A stretch of 64,000 bases of DNA from Nocardioides zeae (GTDB lineage: Bacteria; Actinomycetota; Actinomycetes; Propionibacteriales; Nocardioidaceae). The stretch spans positions 248,001-312,000 of the forward strand of contig NZ_JAAGXA010000002.1 of assembly GCF_010686755.1 (NCBI RefSeq), written 5' to 3'. Under the pieces are notes generated by a model. It ran no database searches. It saw only the letters and a list, made by a program, of their open reading frames with translations, and was not told the origin of the DNA. A program made the position numbers and the translations under genes. This document shows positions 23,068-31,821 of the stretch, in pieces (position 1 is the stretch's first letter; each line of letters starts with the position of its first letter).

Positions 23068-23565
23068 GTGCTCGAGTTCGACGTACTCGTGGAGATCCCC
23101 AAGGGCGAGCGGAACAAGTACGAGGTGGACCACCACAGTGGTCGCCTCCGTCTCGACCGCACGCTGTTCACCGCGACGCAGTACCCGACCGACTACGGCT
23201 ACATCGAGGACACCCTCGGTCAGGACGGCGACCCGCTCGACGCGATGGTCATCCTGCTGCAGCCGACCTTCCCCGGCTGCCTCATCAAGGCCCGTGCGAT
23301 CGGCATGTTCCGCATGACCGACGAGGCCGGCGGCGACGACAAGGTGCTGTGCGTGCCCGCGGGCGACCCGCGCTACAGCCACTACAACGACCTCGGCGAC
23401 GTGTCGAACTTCGACCTCCTCGAGATCAAGCACTTCTTCGAGGTCTACAAGGCGCTCGAGCCCAACAAGTCCGTCGAGGGCGCCGACTGGGTCGGCGCCG
23501 AGGCGGCGCAGGCCGAGGTGGCCGCGTCGTTCCAGCGGTTCAAGGACAACGGCAGCAAGTACTGA
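23068..23565 (+). CDS. ppa: Inorganic pyrophosphatase
   Basis: Soluble family I enzyme hydrolysing pyrophosphate released by biosynthetic reactions. The 165-aa protein has [33 protein letters not shown] (the metal-binding Asp cluster) and [11 protein letters not shown] 23068 is preceded by GGAAGG. It is a single-gene unit with a strong terminator, divergent from dacB across about 130 bases. Confidence 0.97.
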   Translation: MLEFDVLVEIPKGERNKYEVDHHSGRLRLDRTLFTATQYPTDYGYIEDTLGQDGDPLDAMVILLQPTFPGCLIKARAIGMFRMTDEAGGDDKVLCVPAGDPRYSHYNDLGDVSNFDLLEIKHFFEVYKALEPNKSVEGADWVGAEAAQAEVAASFQRFKDNGSKY

Positions 23566-23603
23566 GCTCCTCTGCTCAGCAGCGCCGGCTCCGGCCGGTA
23601 CGG

Positions 23604-23639
23604 CGAGGGCGGGACACCCCATACGGGGTCCCGCCCTCG
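23604..23639 (+). terminator. Terminator hairpin after ppa
   Basis: Arms CGAGGGCGGGAC and GTCCCGCCCTCG, extended inward by CCCC/GGGG around an ATAC loop, about 40 bases past the ppa stop. Confidence 0.85.
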
Positions 23640-23659
23640 TGCTGTTCGAGCCCTCGGCG

Positions 23660-23883
23660 TGTAACGCGGTGTCCGGGCTTCCGTGGAAGTGGTCGACCAC
23701 CGCACACGTAGCACCAACACCGCACCAGTTGATCCAGCCGGCCGCTCGGGGCCCCGCCGGCCGGACCGTCGGTCGCGATGGCGACCGGGCCGGCGGCGTA
23801 CGCCATCCCCCGCTGTAACGCGGTGTAGGTGCGTCCGAGCGCGCTGCACGACACTTCCATGGACACCCGGACACCGCGTTACA
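23660..23883. repeat. Two 70-bp inverted-repeat elements, family C
   Basis: The intact copy at 23814-23883 has perfect 13-base arms TGTAACGCGGTGT and ACACCGCGTTACA. A second copy starts at 23660 with the same left arm. At exactly the expected offset (23717) it keeps only the first seven bases of the right arm, so it is a decayed element of the same length. The stretch CGCGGTGTCCGGG of the first copy recurs inverted in the second. The region lies between convergent ppa and a methyltransferase gene and holds no gene. Confidence 0.85.
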
Positions 23884-23929
23884 ACCGGTGGTGGTGGCGT
23901 CCTGCACCCCAGCCGCGGGCCGGGGACCG

Positions 23930-24661
23930 TCAGGCAGCGACCCTCGCGCGTGTGCCGCGGAAGTACGCCAGCGCACCGGACGGACGCATCGTGAAGCCCT
24001 CGAGGCCCGCCGCGTCGGCCCACCGCCGGAGGTCGGCCGACGAGCACATCGGGCCGATGAGGCCGCTGGCGCGGCCCACGCGGCGTACGCCCTCCCAGCG
24101 ACGGCCGGTGTCGGTCAGCACCGCGGAGCCGAGCAGGGTCCCGCCGGGACGGAGCACGCGCACCATCTCGACGAACGCCGCGTGCGGGTCGGGGAAGCAG
24201 TGCAGCCCCGTCAGGCTGAGGACCCGGTCGACGTCGCCGTCGGGCAGCGGCAGGGCGGTCACGTCCGCCTCGAGCAGCGTCACCTGGTCCGCCACCCCGA
24301 GGCGCTCGGCGGTGCGCCGGGTCCGGGCGAGCATGGCGGGGGCGAGGTCGGCGGCGACGTACTCGATCCCCTGTCCCGGCCGCACGCCCCGCAGGGCGAC
24401 GCCCGAGCCGCACGGCACGTCGAGCACGCGCGACCCCGCGGGCAGGGTCCCGGTCTCGTCGGCGGCGTCGAGGAGCAGGCGCAGGTCCGACCCCACGGCC
24501 AGGCGCCAGCCGGTCGAGCCGAGGCGGGGGTGGTCGACCGACCAGCTGTAGACGTGCGCCCACGCGGGGTCGTCGGCCCAGCCGCCGGCCAGGCCCCGCA
24601 GCCGCCCCAGCACGCCGCCGCCCACGCCGCCGCCCACGCCGCCGCTCGCGCCGCCGCTCAC
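23930..24661 (-). CDS. Class I SAM-dependent methyltransferase
   Basis: A 243-aa protein with motif I VLDVPCGSGVALRGV, an acidic post-I region VAADLAPAMLARTRR, LEADVTALPLPDGDVDRVLSL and VLRPGGTLLGSAVL. This is the UbiE/type 11 pattern. The N-terminus is a Gly/Val-rich repeat (SGGVGGGVGGGV) from a 12-15-bp DNA repeat. The acceptor is unknown. GTG 24661 overlaps the acyl-CoA dehydrogenase stop as GTGA, suggesting a lipid-related role, which is inference. Confidence 0.85.
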   Translation of the reverse strand: MSGGASGGVGGGVGGGVLGRLRGLAGGWADDPAWAHVYSWSVDHPRLGSTGWRLAVGSDLRLLLDAADETGTLPAGSRVLDVPCGSGVALRGVRPGQGIEYVAADLAPAMLARTRRTAERLGVADQVTLLEADVTALPLPDGDVDRVLSLTGLHCFPDPHAAFVEMVRVLRPGGTLLGSAVLTDTGRRWEGVRRVGRASGLIGPMCSSADLRRWADAAGLEGFTMRPSGALAYFRGTRARVAA

Positions 24662-26727
24662 GCCGACTCCGCGACCCGCTCCGCGGTCTCGCCCTGCGTG
24701 TGGTGGCCCGGCTCGTGACCCACGGCGGGCGGGTCGCCGGCCGTCACGACGGGGCCGAGCAGGTCGGGGGCGCGGAGCACCTCCTCCGGCACGCCGAAGG
24801 CGTCGACGAGCTGCCGGGCGATCGGGCGCACGCGCCGGCACAGCGCGTCGACCTCGCGACGGACCGCCTTCGAGCGGGCCGCGGACATCCGGCCGGACTC
24901 CATGAACCACGCCCGGTCGGCCTCGATCATCCGCAGTGCGTTGAGGTCGACGAGCAGGCCGAGGGCCCGCTTCTCGGGGCCGTCCTCGAGACCGGCGACG
25001 CGCGCCACGAAGGCCTCTTGCACGACGCGGTCCATGTGGGCCCGCGCGGCGGCGATGACGTGGGGCTGCACCTGGGAGAACACCGCGCCGGGGTTCATGC
25101 CGCTGTCGACGCCCCGCTTGAGGCGCCGGGCCGCCGAGGAGATCACCTGCTCCTCGCGGTAGCGCAGCATCGCGAGCTGGTAGTCCGTGTCGAGCAGACC
25201 GGCCTCGTCCTCGCCCTCCGCGCCGGTCGGCAGGAGGTCCCGCACCCGGTCGAGGAGCTGGTGGGCACGGGTGCGCTTGACGATCTCGTCGAGCGCGATG
25301 CCGGCGACGAGCTTGACCATCTCGAACTGGTCGGCGTCCTGGAAGTCTCCGGCGTAGTCGGTGAGCAGGCCCTTCGCGACGAGCTGCAGCAGCACGTGGT
25401 TGTCGCCCTCGAACGTCGTGAAGACGTCGGTGTCGGCCTTGAGCGCGGCGAACCGGCTGGCGGAGAGGTAGCCCGCCCCGCCGCACGCCTCTCGGCACTC
25501 CTGGATGGTGCGCGTCGCGTGCCACGTGCCGACCGCCTTGAGGCCCGCGGCGTGGGACTCCAGCGCACGACGGGACCGACCGTCGGTCTTCTCGCCGGAG
25601 AACACGGCGTGCAGCTCGGCCGCCAGGTCCTCCTGGGCGACGTGGAGCGCGTAGGTCTGCGCGAGCAGCGGCAGCAGCCGCCGCTGGTGCTGCCCGTAGT
25701 CGAGCAGCAGCTCCTCCTGCTCGCCCGTCGCCTCGAACTGGCGTCGCCGCTCGGCGTACCGCACCGCCAGCACCATCGCGACCTTCGCCGCGTTGATGCC
25801 GGCGCCGCCGACGCTGACGCGGCCCTGCACGAGCGTGCCGATCGTCGTGAAGAAGCGGCGCCCCGGGCTCTCGATCTCGGAGGAGTAGACGCCCGCGGGC
25901 GACACCGTCGCGAACCGATCGAGCAGGTTCTCGCGCGGGATCCGCACGCCGTCGAACCACAGCCGTCCGTTGTCCACGCCCTGCAGCCCCATCTTGTGGC
26001 CGCAGTCCTCGATGCGCACGCCGGGCGCCGGCACGAGCTCCCCCGCGTCGTCGCGCACGCGGATCGGCACGATGAACGCGTGCACGCCCTGGCTCTCGCC
26101 ACCGATGTGGAGCTGCGCGAACACGACGGCGAGCTCGCCGTGGCGGGCGGCGTTGCCGATGTAGTCCTTGCGTGCGGCGTCGTGCGGCGTCTCGACGACG
26201 AACTCGTCGGTGGCCACGTCGTACGTCGCCGTGGTCGCCAGCGCCTGCACGTTGGAGCCGTGGCCCGACTCGGTCATCGCGAACGACCCGAGGATCGTCC
26301 CGTCGATGATCCCGGGGAGGTACGCCGCGTGGTGCCGCTGGGTGCCGAGCTGCAGCACCGCGCCGCCGAAGAGCCCGAACTGCACGCCGACCTTGACGAG
26401 AACCGACAGGTCGCCGAACGCCAGCGTCTCGAAGGCCGCGATGGACGCCCCGATGTCGCCTCCGCCACCGTGCTCCTCGGGGAACCCGAAGCCGGTCTGG
26501 CCGGTCGCGGCGACCTGCTGGACGATCGCGAGGACCCGGTCGCGGTAGGTCTCGCGGTCGAGGTCGTCGACCTCGCCGAGGAGGTCGGCGTGCTCGACGA
26601 GGTTGCGGCGCACGAGGTCGCGGACCTCGGCGTACTTCCCGTCCAGGATCCGCTGCAGCGCGGCCGGGTCGGGGGCGACGGTGTGCTCGGGGGCGGCGTC
26701 GCGGGCGACGCCCAGGTCGGTGGCCAT
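24658..26727 (-). CDS. Acyl-CoA dehydrogenase / acyl-CoA oxidase family flavoprotein
   Basis: A 689-aa protein, longer than ordinary acyl-CoA dehydrogenases (about 380-400 aa) and matching the acyl-CoA oxidase arrangement. Visible are GSFAMTESGHGSNVQALATTA (flavin/substrate loop), GHKMGLQGVDNGRLWFDGVRIP, ECREACGGAGYLSASRF and TTFEGDNHVLLQLVAKGLL, whose Glu corresponds to the oxidase catalytic base. It should act on a fatty acyl-CoA in beta-oxidation. Whether oxygen or ETF is the acceptor cannot be told. Confidence 0.88.
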   Translation of the reverse strand: MATDLGVARDAAPEHTVAPDPAALQRILDGKYAEVRDLVRRNLVEHADLLGEVDDLDRETYRDRVLAIVQQVAATGQTGFGFPEEHGGGGDIGASIAAFETLAFGDLSVLVKVGVQFGLFGGAVLQLGTQRHHAAYLPGIIDGTILGSFAMTESGHGSNVQALATTATYDVATDEFVVETPHDAARKDYIGNAARHGELAVVFAQLHIGGESQGVHAFIVPIRVRDDAGELVPAPGVRIEDCGHKMGLQGVDNGRLWFDGVRIPRENLLDRFATVSPAGVYSSEIESPGRRFFTTIGTLVQGRVSVGGAGINAAKVAMVLAVRYAERRRQFEATGEQEELLLDYGQHQRRLLPLLAQTYALHVAQEDLAAELHAVFSGEKTDGRSRRALESHAAGLKAVGTWHATRTIQECREACGGAGYLSASRFAALKADTDVFTTFEGDNHVLLQLVAKGLLTDYAGDFQDADQFEMVKLVAGIALDEIVKRTRAHQLLDRVRDLLPTGAEGEDEAGLLDTDYQLAMLRYREEQVISSAARRLKRGVDSGMNPGAVFSQVQPHVIAAARAHMDRVVQEAFVARVAGLEDGPEKRALGLLVDLNALRMIEADRAWFMESGRMSAARSKAVRREVDALCRRVRPIARQLVDAFGVPEEVLRAPDLLGPVVTAGDPPAVGHEPGHHTQGETAERVAESA

Positions 26728-26767
26728 GCCGCCAAACTACCGGCGGGTCACCAACCGCGGGAGGCGC

Positions 26768-27937
26768 TCAGTCGGGGTCGCGGGCCGCGGGCGACGCGTC
26801 CCTGCGGCGGAGGCGCCGGAGGAACCGCGACGGGTCGAGCCGCGACGCGCTGGGCGCCCGCTCCTCGTCGGTCTCGACGCGCACGTCGACGTCGCGGCCG
26901 TCGGGGCCGAGCGGCACCCGCGACGTGGTCGTCGTGGGATGGCTGGAGAACCCGCGTCTCTCGAACTTCTGCCCGCTCGCCACGCCTCCCACGTAGAACG
27001 CGACCACCGCGATCATGGCTCCGGCGATGTCGTCGGCCACGTAGTGCCAGCCGAAGTAGAGCGTCGCGATGATCGTGAGGCCGAAGTTGGCCCAGAAGAC
27101 CCAGTGCACGATCCGGCTGCGGATCGTGTACTGCACCATCAGGGCCCACAGCAGCGTGATCGCGGTGTGCAGGCTGGCGAAGGCGGCGGTCGACTGGAGC
27201 CCGTCGCCGTCGCCCCACAGCACGTTGGTGCGGCTGTAGAACAACGAGTCGGCGAGCTGGCTGGCCCCCGTGTCGAGGTCCGCGTAGAGCCACGGGAAGG
27301 CGAACTTCGGGCCGAGCGCCGGCAGCATGTAGTACGTCGCCGTGCCCAGCGTCCAGGCGATGACCTGCGACGTCACGAACCAGTAGCCGAACGAGATGTT
27401 GCGGGACCAGATGGTCCACACAGCGACGAGCACCGGCACGAGCGGCAGGTACCAGAGGTAGATCGTCGAGATGAACTGCTCGAACCAGGCGAACCCGAAG
27501 ATCGTGTGGAGCACGGCCGACGGGTCGTTGCCGAGGAACAGGATCTTGTCGAGCGCGTGGAGCTCGGTGTCGTACTTCTTCTCGCCCAGCACGAACGGCA
27601 GGAACGACTTGAGGTTCCGGTAGCAGGCGTAGGTCACGTAGAAGCAGCCGATGCCCAGCGCCACGAGGGTGAACCGCTCGCGCGTCCAGTGCTCCCGCCA
27701 GCGCGCCTTCACCAGGTCGGGGACCTGCGACAGGCGCATCCGCGAGTGCCACAGCGCCCGCGGCACCAGGTCGGCGAGGAGCGCCAGGCCGACGAGGAGC
27801 GGGAAGCGCAGCCAGCCCGGGCCGAGGAAGCCCTCGGGGTCCACGACGCTGCGTCCGAGCGACAGCGCGGTGACGACCGTGAGGATCGCCATCGTCGCTG
27901 CAACCCCGATGAGGAGGACGTAGGCGCGGCGATACAC
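26768..27937 (-). CDS. PAP2-superfamily membrane phosphatase / inositolphosphotransferase-like
   Basis: A 389-aa polytopic membrane protein with several hydrophobic helices and PAP2 motifs: ASLHTAITLLWAL (SxxH-type motif 2) and GWHYVADDIAGA (motif 3 with catalytic His). The first motif is poor, as in aureobasidin-resistance/inositol phosphorylceramide-synthase-like PAP2 proteins. It probably acts on membrane lipid phosphates. The charged C-terminal tail (about 70 residues, Arg-rich) is cytoplasmic. GTG 27937 has no Shine-Dalgarno upstream. Confidence 0.8.
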   Translation of the reverse strand: MYRRAYVLLIGVAATMAILTVVTALSLGRSVVDPEGFLGPGWLRFPLLVGLALLADLVPRALWHSRMRLSQVPDLVKARWREHWTRERFTLVALGIGCFYVTYACYRNLKSFLPFVLGEKKYDTELHALDKILFLGNDPSAVLHTIFGFAWFEQFISTIYLWYLPLVPVLVAVWTIWSRNISFGYWFVTSQVIAWTLGTATYYMLPALGPKFAFPWLYADLDTGASQLADSLFYSRTNVLWGDGDGLQSTAAFASLHTAITLLWALMVQYTIRSRIVHWVFWANFGLTIIATLYFGWHYVADDIAGAMIAVVAFYVGGVASGQKFERRGFSSHPTTTTSRVPLGPDGRDVDVRVETDEERAPSASRLDPSRFLRRLRRRDASPAARDPD

Positions 27938-27958
27938 GCCGGTCAGTGTAGACGTGCG
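27938..27958 (-). promoter_or_regulatory. Candidate leaderless promoter of the PAP2 gene
   Basis: On the minus strand TACACT, a good -10 box, ends 7 bases before the GTG start, with no ribosome site between. This spacing fits transcription starting at or next to the start codon. The -35 is not clear. Confidence 0.4.
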
Positions 27959-27981
27959 TCCGCCGCCTCCCCTCCCCGCCG

Positions 27982-28965
27982 CTACCTCCCCGGCCCGCCG
28001 AGCGGCGCCGTGCCCGTCGGGTCGACGTGCACCTCCACCCGCTCGCCGGGCTCGGGCTCGGGGGTCCCCGGCAGCGGCACGACGTCGACCGGACCGACCC
28101 CGTCGAGGTCGACCAGGAGCCGTCGCCCGGCGCTCGTCGCGCGGGCGTGGAGCACCGTTCCTGTGCACGCTCCCCCGGCGCCGGCGGCGAGCGTGAACGC
28201 CGTACGGCGCACCGCCCGGTCCCCGACGACGTGGGGGTAGCCGAGGAGGCGGGCCACGGCCGCGTCGCGCGGGGCGGCGTCGACGTCGGCGACGGCGCCC
28301 TCCTGCACGACGCGCCCGTCCCGGACGAGCGCCACGCGGTCGGCCACGGCGTAGGCCTCGTCGACGTCGTGGGTGACGAGCAGCGCCGTGGTGCCGGCGG
28401 TGCGCAGGATGCCGGACAGGTCACCGGCCAGGCGCTCGCGCAGCGCACGGTCGAGTGCGGAGAGCGGCTCGTCGAGCAGCAGCAGCCGGGGCGCGCAGGC
28501 GAGGGCCCGGGCGAGGGCGACCCGCTGCCGCTCGCCGCCCGAGAGGGTGCCGGGCGCGCGGTCGGCGTAGCCGTCGAGGCCCACCAGCGCCAGCAGCTCG
28601 CCGACCCTCGCCCGGGTCGCCGCCCGCGGGGTGCGCCGCAACCGCAGCGGGTAGGCCACGTTGCGGCCGACGCTGAGGTGGCCGAAGAGCTGGCCGTCCT
28701 GGAACATCAGGGCGAAGCCGCGGCGGTGCGGCGGGACGCCGGCCAGGTCGGCACCGTCGAACGCGACGGAGCCCGCGGTGAGCGGCTCCAGCCCGGCGAC
28801 CGCCCGCAGCAGCGTCGACTTGCCGCTGCCGGAGGGGCCGAGCACGGCCAGCACCTCGCCCGCCGGCAGGTGGAGGCTCGCGTCGGCGAGGGCGGGCACG
28901 CCGTCGTACGCCACCGTCACCCCGCGCAGCCGCAGGCCGCCCTCCGGGTCCTTCTCCTCCACCAT
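27982..28965 (-). CDS. thiQ: Thiamine ABC transporter ATP-binding protein
   Basis: A 327-aa ATPase with Walker A LGPSGSGKSTLL, Q-loop MFQDGQLFGHLSV, signature LSGGERQRVALARAL, Walker B LLLLDEPLSALD and the H-loop VTHDVDEAYAVADR. The tail of about 90 residues after the ATPase core resembles a TOBE-like regulatory domain. Its ATG shares a base with the permease stop (TGATG). The TPP riboswitch ahead of the operon indicates thiamine or a thiamine derivative as cargo. Confidence 0.85.
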   Translation of the reverse strand: MVEEKDPEGGLRLRGVTVAYDGVPALADASLHLPAGEVLAVLGPSGSGKSTLLRAVAGLEPLTAGSVAFDGADLAGVPPHRRGFALMFQDGQLFGHLSVGRNVAYPLRLRRTPRAATRARVGELLALVGLDGYADRAPGTLSGGERQRVALARALACAPRLLLLDEPLSALDRALRERLAGDLSGILRTAGTTALLVTHDVDEAYAVADRVALVRDGRVVQEGAVADVDAAPRDAAVARLLGYPHVVGDRAVRRTAFTLAAGAGGACTGTVLHARATSAGRRLLVDLDGVGPVDVVPLPGTPEPEPGERVEVHVDPTGTAPLGGPGR

Positions 28966-30635
28966 CACACCGCTCCCACGCTCGGCACCCGCAGGCGCTC
29001 CACCACCAGCACCACCGCCGTCACCGTCGCCGCCAGCACGACCGCCGCCGCCATCGCCATCCCCGGGTTGGACTGCGCGCCCGTCGTGCCCGGCGACCCG
29101 AGGAGCCGGCCGATGACCACCGGCAGCGTCGGGTGGTCGGGACGGGACAGGAACGACGTGGCGCCGAACTCCCCCAACGACGTCGCGAAGGCGAACCCCG
29201 CGGCCGCCAGCAGCGGCCGCCACACCACGGGCAGGTCGACGACGAGCAGCGTGCGGGCCGGGGACGCCCCGAGGGACGCCGCCGCCTGCCGCTGCCGGTC
29301 GTCGATGCCGGCGAGCACCGGCACGAGGGTGCGGACGACCAGCGGCAGCGCGACCAGCGCCTGCACCAGGGGCACGAGCAGCGGCTCGTCGCGCAGGGCC
29401 AGCGGCGGGCGCGCGACCGTGACCAGCAGCCCGAAGCCGAGGACCACGGCCGACACCCCGAGCGGCAGCATGAAGAACCCGTCGAGCAGGCCGCGCGCGA
29501 CCCGCTCGGGCCGGGAGCGGGCCCGCCGCGTCACCACGAGCGCGACGAGCAGGCCGAGCAGCAGCGCCATCCAGGTCGCGTCGACGGCGACCTGGAGCGA
29601 GTTGCGCAGGGCGGTGAGCACCGGCACGTCGAGCGCCGTCGTGATCCCCGGTTCGTCGAGCGCGCGGTAGTTGGCCAGCGTCCACTCGCCCCGTACCTGC
29701 AGGGACGCCACGGCGAGGCCGACGATCGGGAGGGCGGTCGCGAGCACGACGAGCCCGGTGACGACGAGGGCGGGGACGTCGCCGCGCCGCGCCCGCCGGG
29801 GTCGCGGCGGGACGCGGTCGACGGGCACGGCGTCGCCGGCCCGGCCCCGCAGCCGGCCCAGGACGGCGAGCAGCGCCACGACCGTGACGACCTGCACGAG
29901 CGAGAGGCAGGCCGCGGCGGGCAGGTCGAAGGCCCGGGTGAGCAGGTAGATCTCCGTCTCCACGGTCGCGTAGCGCAGGCCTCCGAGCGTCAGCACGACC
30001 CCGAACGCCGTGGAGCAGAAGAGGAAGACCACGGCCGCCGCCGAGGCGAGCGCCGGGCGCAGCGCGGGCAGCGTCACCGTCAGCAGCACCCTCGCCGGGC
30101 TCGCCCCGAGCGCGGCGGCGGCCTCCTCGGCCCGGGGGTCGAGGCCGGCCCAGGCGCCACCCACCACCCGCACGACCACGGAGATGTTGAAGAAGACCAG
30201 GGCGGCGACGATCGCAGCGGGCGTGCCGTCCCAGCCGAGGAAGCCCAGCAGCCCGCCCTCGCCGAGCAGCGCCCGGAACGCCGCGCCGACCACGACGGTC
30301 GGCAGCACGAACGGCACGAGCGTCAGCGCCCGCAGCACCCGGGCACCGGGCACCGCGACCCGGAAGAGGGCGTAGGCGACCGGCAGGCCGAGCACCAGCG
30401 ACAGCAGCGTGCCGAGCGCCGCCGACCAGAGCGTGAACCACAGGACGCGACCGGTGCGGTCCCGCCCCAGCACCTCGACGAGGCCGCCCGGGTCGAGGTG
30501 CCCGTCGGGCGCGAGCCCCCGCACGAGCATCGCGCCCACGGGGAGCACGAAGAACACCGCCACGACCCCCAGCGGCAGCGCCGCGAGGGCCAGGAGGCGG
30601 AGGGTGCGGGTCAGCGCTGCGTCTCCTCGCGCCAC
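28965..30635 (-). CDS. thiP: Thiamine ABC transporter permease (fused double permease)
   Basis: A 556-aa inner-membrane protein of about 12 helices made of two permease halves, each with an EAA-type loop (EEAAAALGASPARVLLTVTLP and RQAAASLGASPARTLLVVDLP). This is the ThiP/FbpB arrangement. GTG 30635 is the first ordinary start but overlaps thiB by 25 bases. A CTG at 30614 would give a CTGA overlap like the other junctions here and has GAGGAG 8 bases upstream, so it may be the real start, 7 codons shorter. Confidence 0.85.
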   Translation of the reverse strand: MARGDAALTRTLRLLALAALPLGVVAVFFVLPVGAMLVRGLAPDGHLDPGGLVEVLGRDRTGRVLWFTLWSAALGTLLSLVLGLPVAYALFRVAVPGARVLRALTLVPFVLPTVVVGAAFRALLGEGGLLGFLGWDGTPAAIVAALVFFNISVVVRVVGGAWAGLDPRAEEAAAALGASPARVLLTVTLPALRPALASAAAVVFLFCSTAFGVVLTLGGLRYATVETEIYLLTRAFDLPAAACLSLVQVVTVVALLAVLGRLRGRAGDAVPVDRVPPRPRRARRGDVPALVVTGLVVLATALPIVGLAVASLQVRGEWTLANYRALDEPGITTALDVPVLTALRNSLQVAVDATWMALLLGLLVALVVTRRARSRPERVARGLLDGFFMLPLGVSAVVLGFGLLVTVARPPLALRDEPLLVPLVQALVALPLVVRTLVPVLAGIDDRQRQAAASLGASPARTLLVVDLPVVWRPLLAAAGFAFATSLGEFGATSFLSRPDHPTLPVVIGRLLGSPGTTGAQSNPGMAMAAAVVLAATVTAVVLVVERLRVPSVGAV

Positions 30636-31663
30636 TCGCCGATCCACGTCTCCCGGTTCGCGGCGATCTCGGCAGGCTCCATCGTGTACGGCGCGGCCGG
30701 CCGCGGGGCGAACTCCGCCCACGCCGCGGGGAGCTCGACGTCGTCGCGCACCGGGTAGACGTACATGTTGTCCGGCAGGGCCGCCTGGACCTCCTCCGAC
30801 AGGAGCCAGGACACGAGCTCCTGGGCGCCCTCGGGGTTGTCCGCACCACGCAGCACGCCGGCGTACTCCACCTGCGTGAAGCACGTGTCGAGCAGGGCGC
30901 GGGTCGTCGTCGCGGACCCGTCCTCGGTCGTCGTGAACGCGGGCGAGGAGTCGTAGGACAGCACGATCGGCCGCTGGCCGTCCTCGCCGCCGCCCGTGAA
31001 GGACGTGTAGTAGGCGTCGCTCCAGCCCGCGACCAGCTCGGTGCCGTTGTCGACGAGGCCGCGCCAGTAGTCGCGCCAGCCGTCCTCGCCGTACGCCGCG
31101 ACCGTCGTCAGCAGGAACGCGAGACCCGGGCTGGAGTCGACGGGGCCGGGCGTCACGAAGAGGTCGGCGTAGGTGGGGTCCACGAGGTCGTCGAGCGACT
31201 CCGGCTCGGCGAGGCCCCGCTCGGCGAACCACGCGGTGTCGACGTTGACGCAGACGTTGCCCGAGTCGACGGGGACGAGGCGGTCCTCGTCGGCGAGCGC
31301 GAAGGCGTCCGCGCCCGACGGCAGGTCGCCCTCGAAGGACTCGAGGGCGTCGGCGTCGAGGAGCCGGCTGGCGAACGTGGTGTCGACGCCGAAGACCGCG
31401 TCGGCGCCGGAGTCGTCGGGGTTGAGGGCGATCTCCGTGACGACCGCCCCGGCGTCGCCGGGCTGGCGGATCTCGAGGTCGACGTCGTGCTCGGCCTCGA
31501 ACTCCTCGATCAGCTCGTCGGGGAGGCTGAAGGACTCGTGGGCGACGAGCACCAGCTTCTCGGTGCCGCCGCTCGCGCTCTCCCCCTCCCCGAACGTCGA
31601 GCAGGCCGCGAGGGCCGGCAGGACCAGGGCCCCCGTCACGAGGGTGGGCAGGATGCGACGCAT
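30611..31663 (-). CDS. thiB: Thiamine ABC transporter substrate-binding lipoprotein
   Basis: A 350-aa exported lipoprotein: basic start, hydrophobic stretch and lipobox LPALAAC with Cys at about residue 21. The body matches the ThiB family (LVLVAHESFSLPDELIEEFE, GADAVFGVDTTFASRLL, PVDSGNVCVNVD, YDSSPAF). ATG 31663 directly follows the riboswitch, whose last conserved bases supply the GGGAG ribosome site. It is the first gene of thiB-thiP-thiQ. Confidence 0.9.
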   Translation of the reverse strand: MRRILPTLVTGALVLPALAACSTFGEGESASGGTEKLVLVAHESFSLPDELIEEFEAEHDVDLEIRQPGDAGAVVTEIALNPDDSGADAVFGVDTTFASRLLDADALESFEGDLPSGADAFALADEDRLVPVDSGNVCVNVDTAWFAERGLAEPESLDDLVDPTYADLFVTPGPVDSSPGLAFLLTTVAAYGEDGWRDYWRGLVDNGTELVAGWSDAYYTSFTGGGEDGQRPIVLSYDSSPAFTTTEDGSATTTRALLDTCFTQVEYAGVLRGADNPEGAQELVSWLLSEEVQAALPDNMYVYPVRDDVELPAAWAEFAPRPAAPYTMEPAEIAANRETWIGEWREETQR

Positions 31664-31670
31664 GGCGTGA

Positions 31671-31768
31671 CTCCCTTCGCCGGTGCTAACCGGAGCAGGT
31701 TCGAGGGTCTGCGGCGGATCCGCACTCTCAGCGCCCTGGCCATCTCGGCTCTCGGCGCTCCCCTGTCG
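31671..31768 (-). ncRNA. TPP (THI-box) riboswitch
   Basis: Read on the minus strand, the conserved blocks occur in order: GGGGAGC, GCGCTGAGAGTGCGG, GACCCTCGAACCTG, then CCGGTTAGCACCGGCGAAGG, ending at GGGAGTC. These match the pyrimidine- and pyrophosphate-sensing arms of thiamine pyrophosphate aptamers. The last block overlaps the ribosome site of thiB, so control of translation initiation is likely, as usual in actinobacteria. A -10-like TAGAGT lies just upstream. Confidence 0.93.
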
Positions 31769-31821
31769 TTGGGGGCCGACTCTACGCTCCGCCCGCTCCG
31801 GGGCCGTGAGACGGTCGGCCC

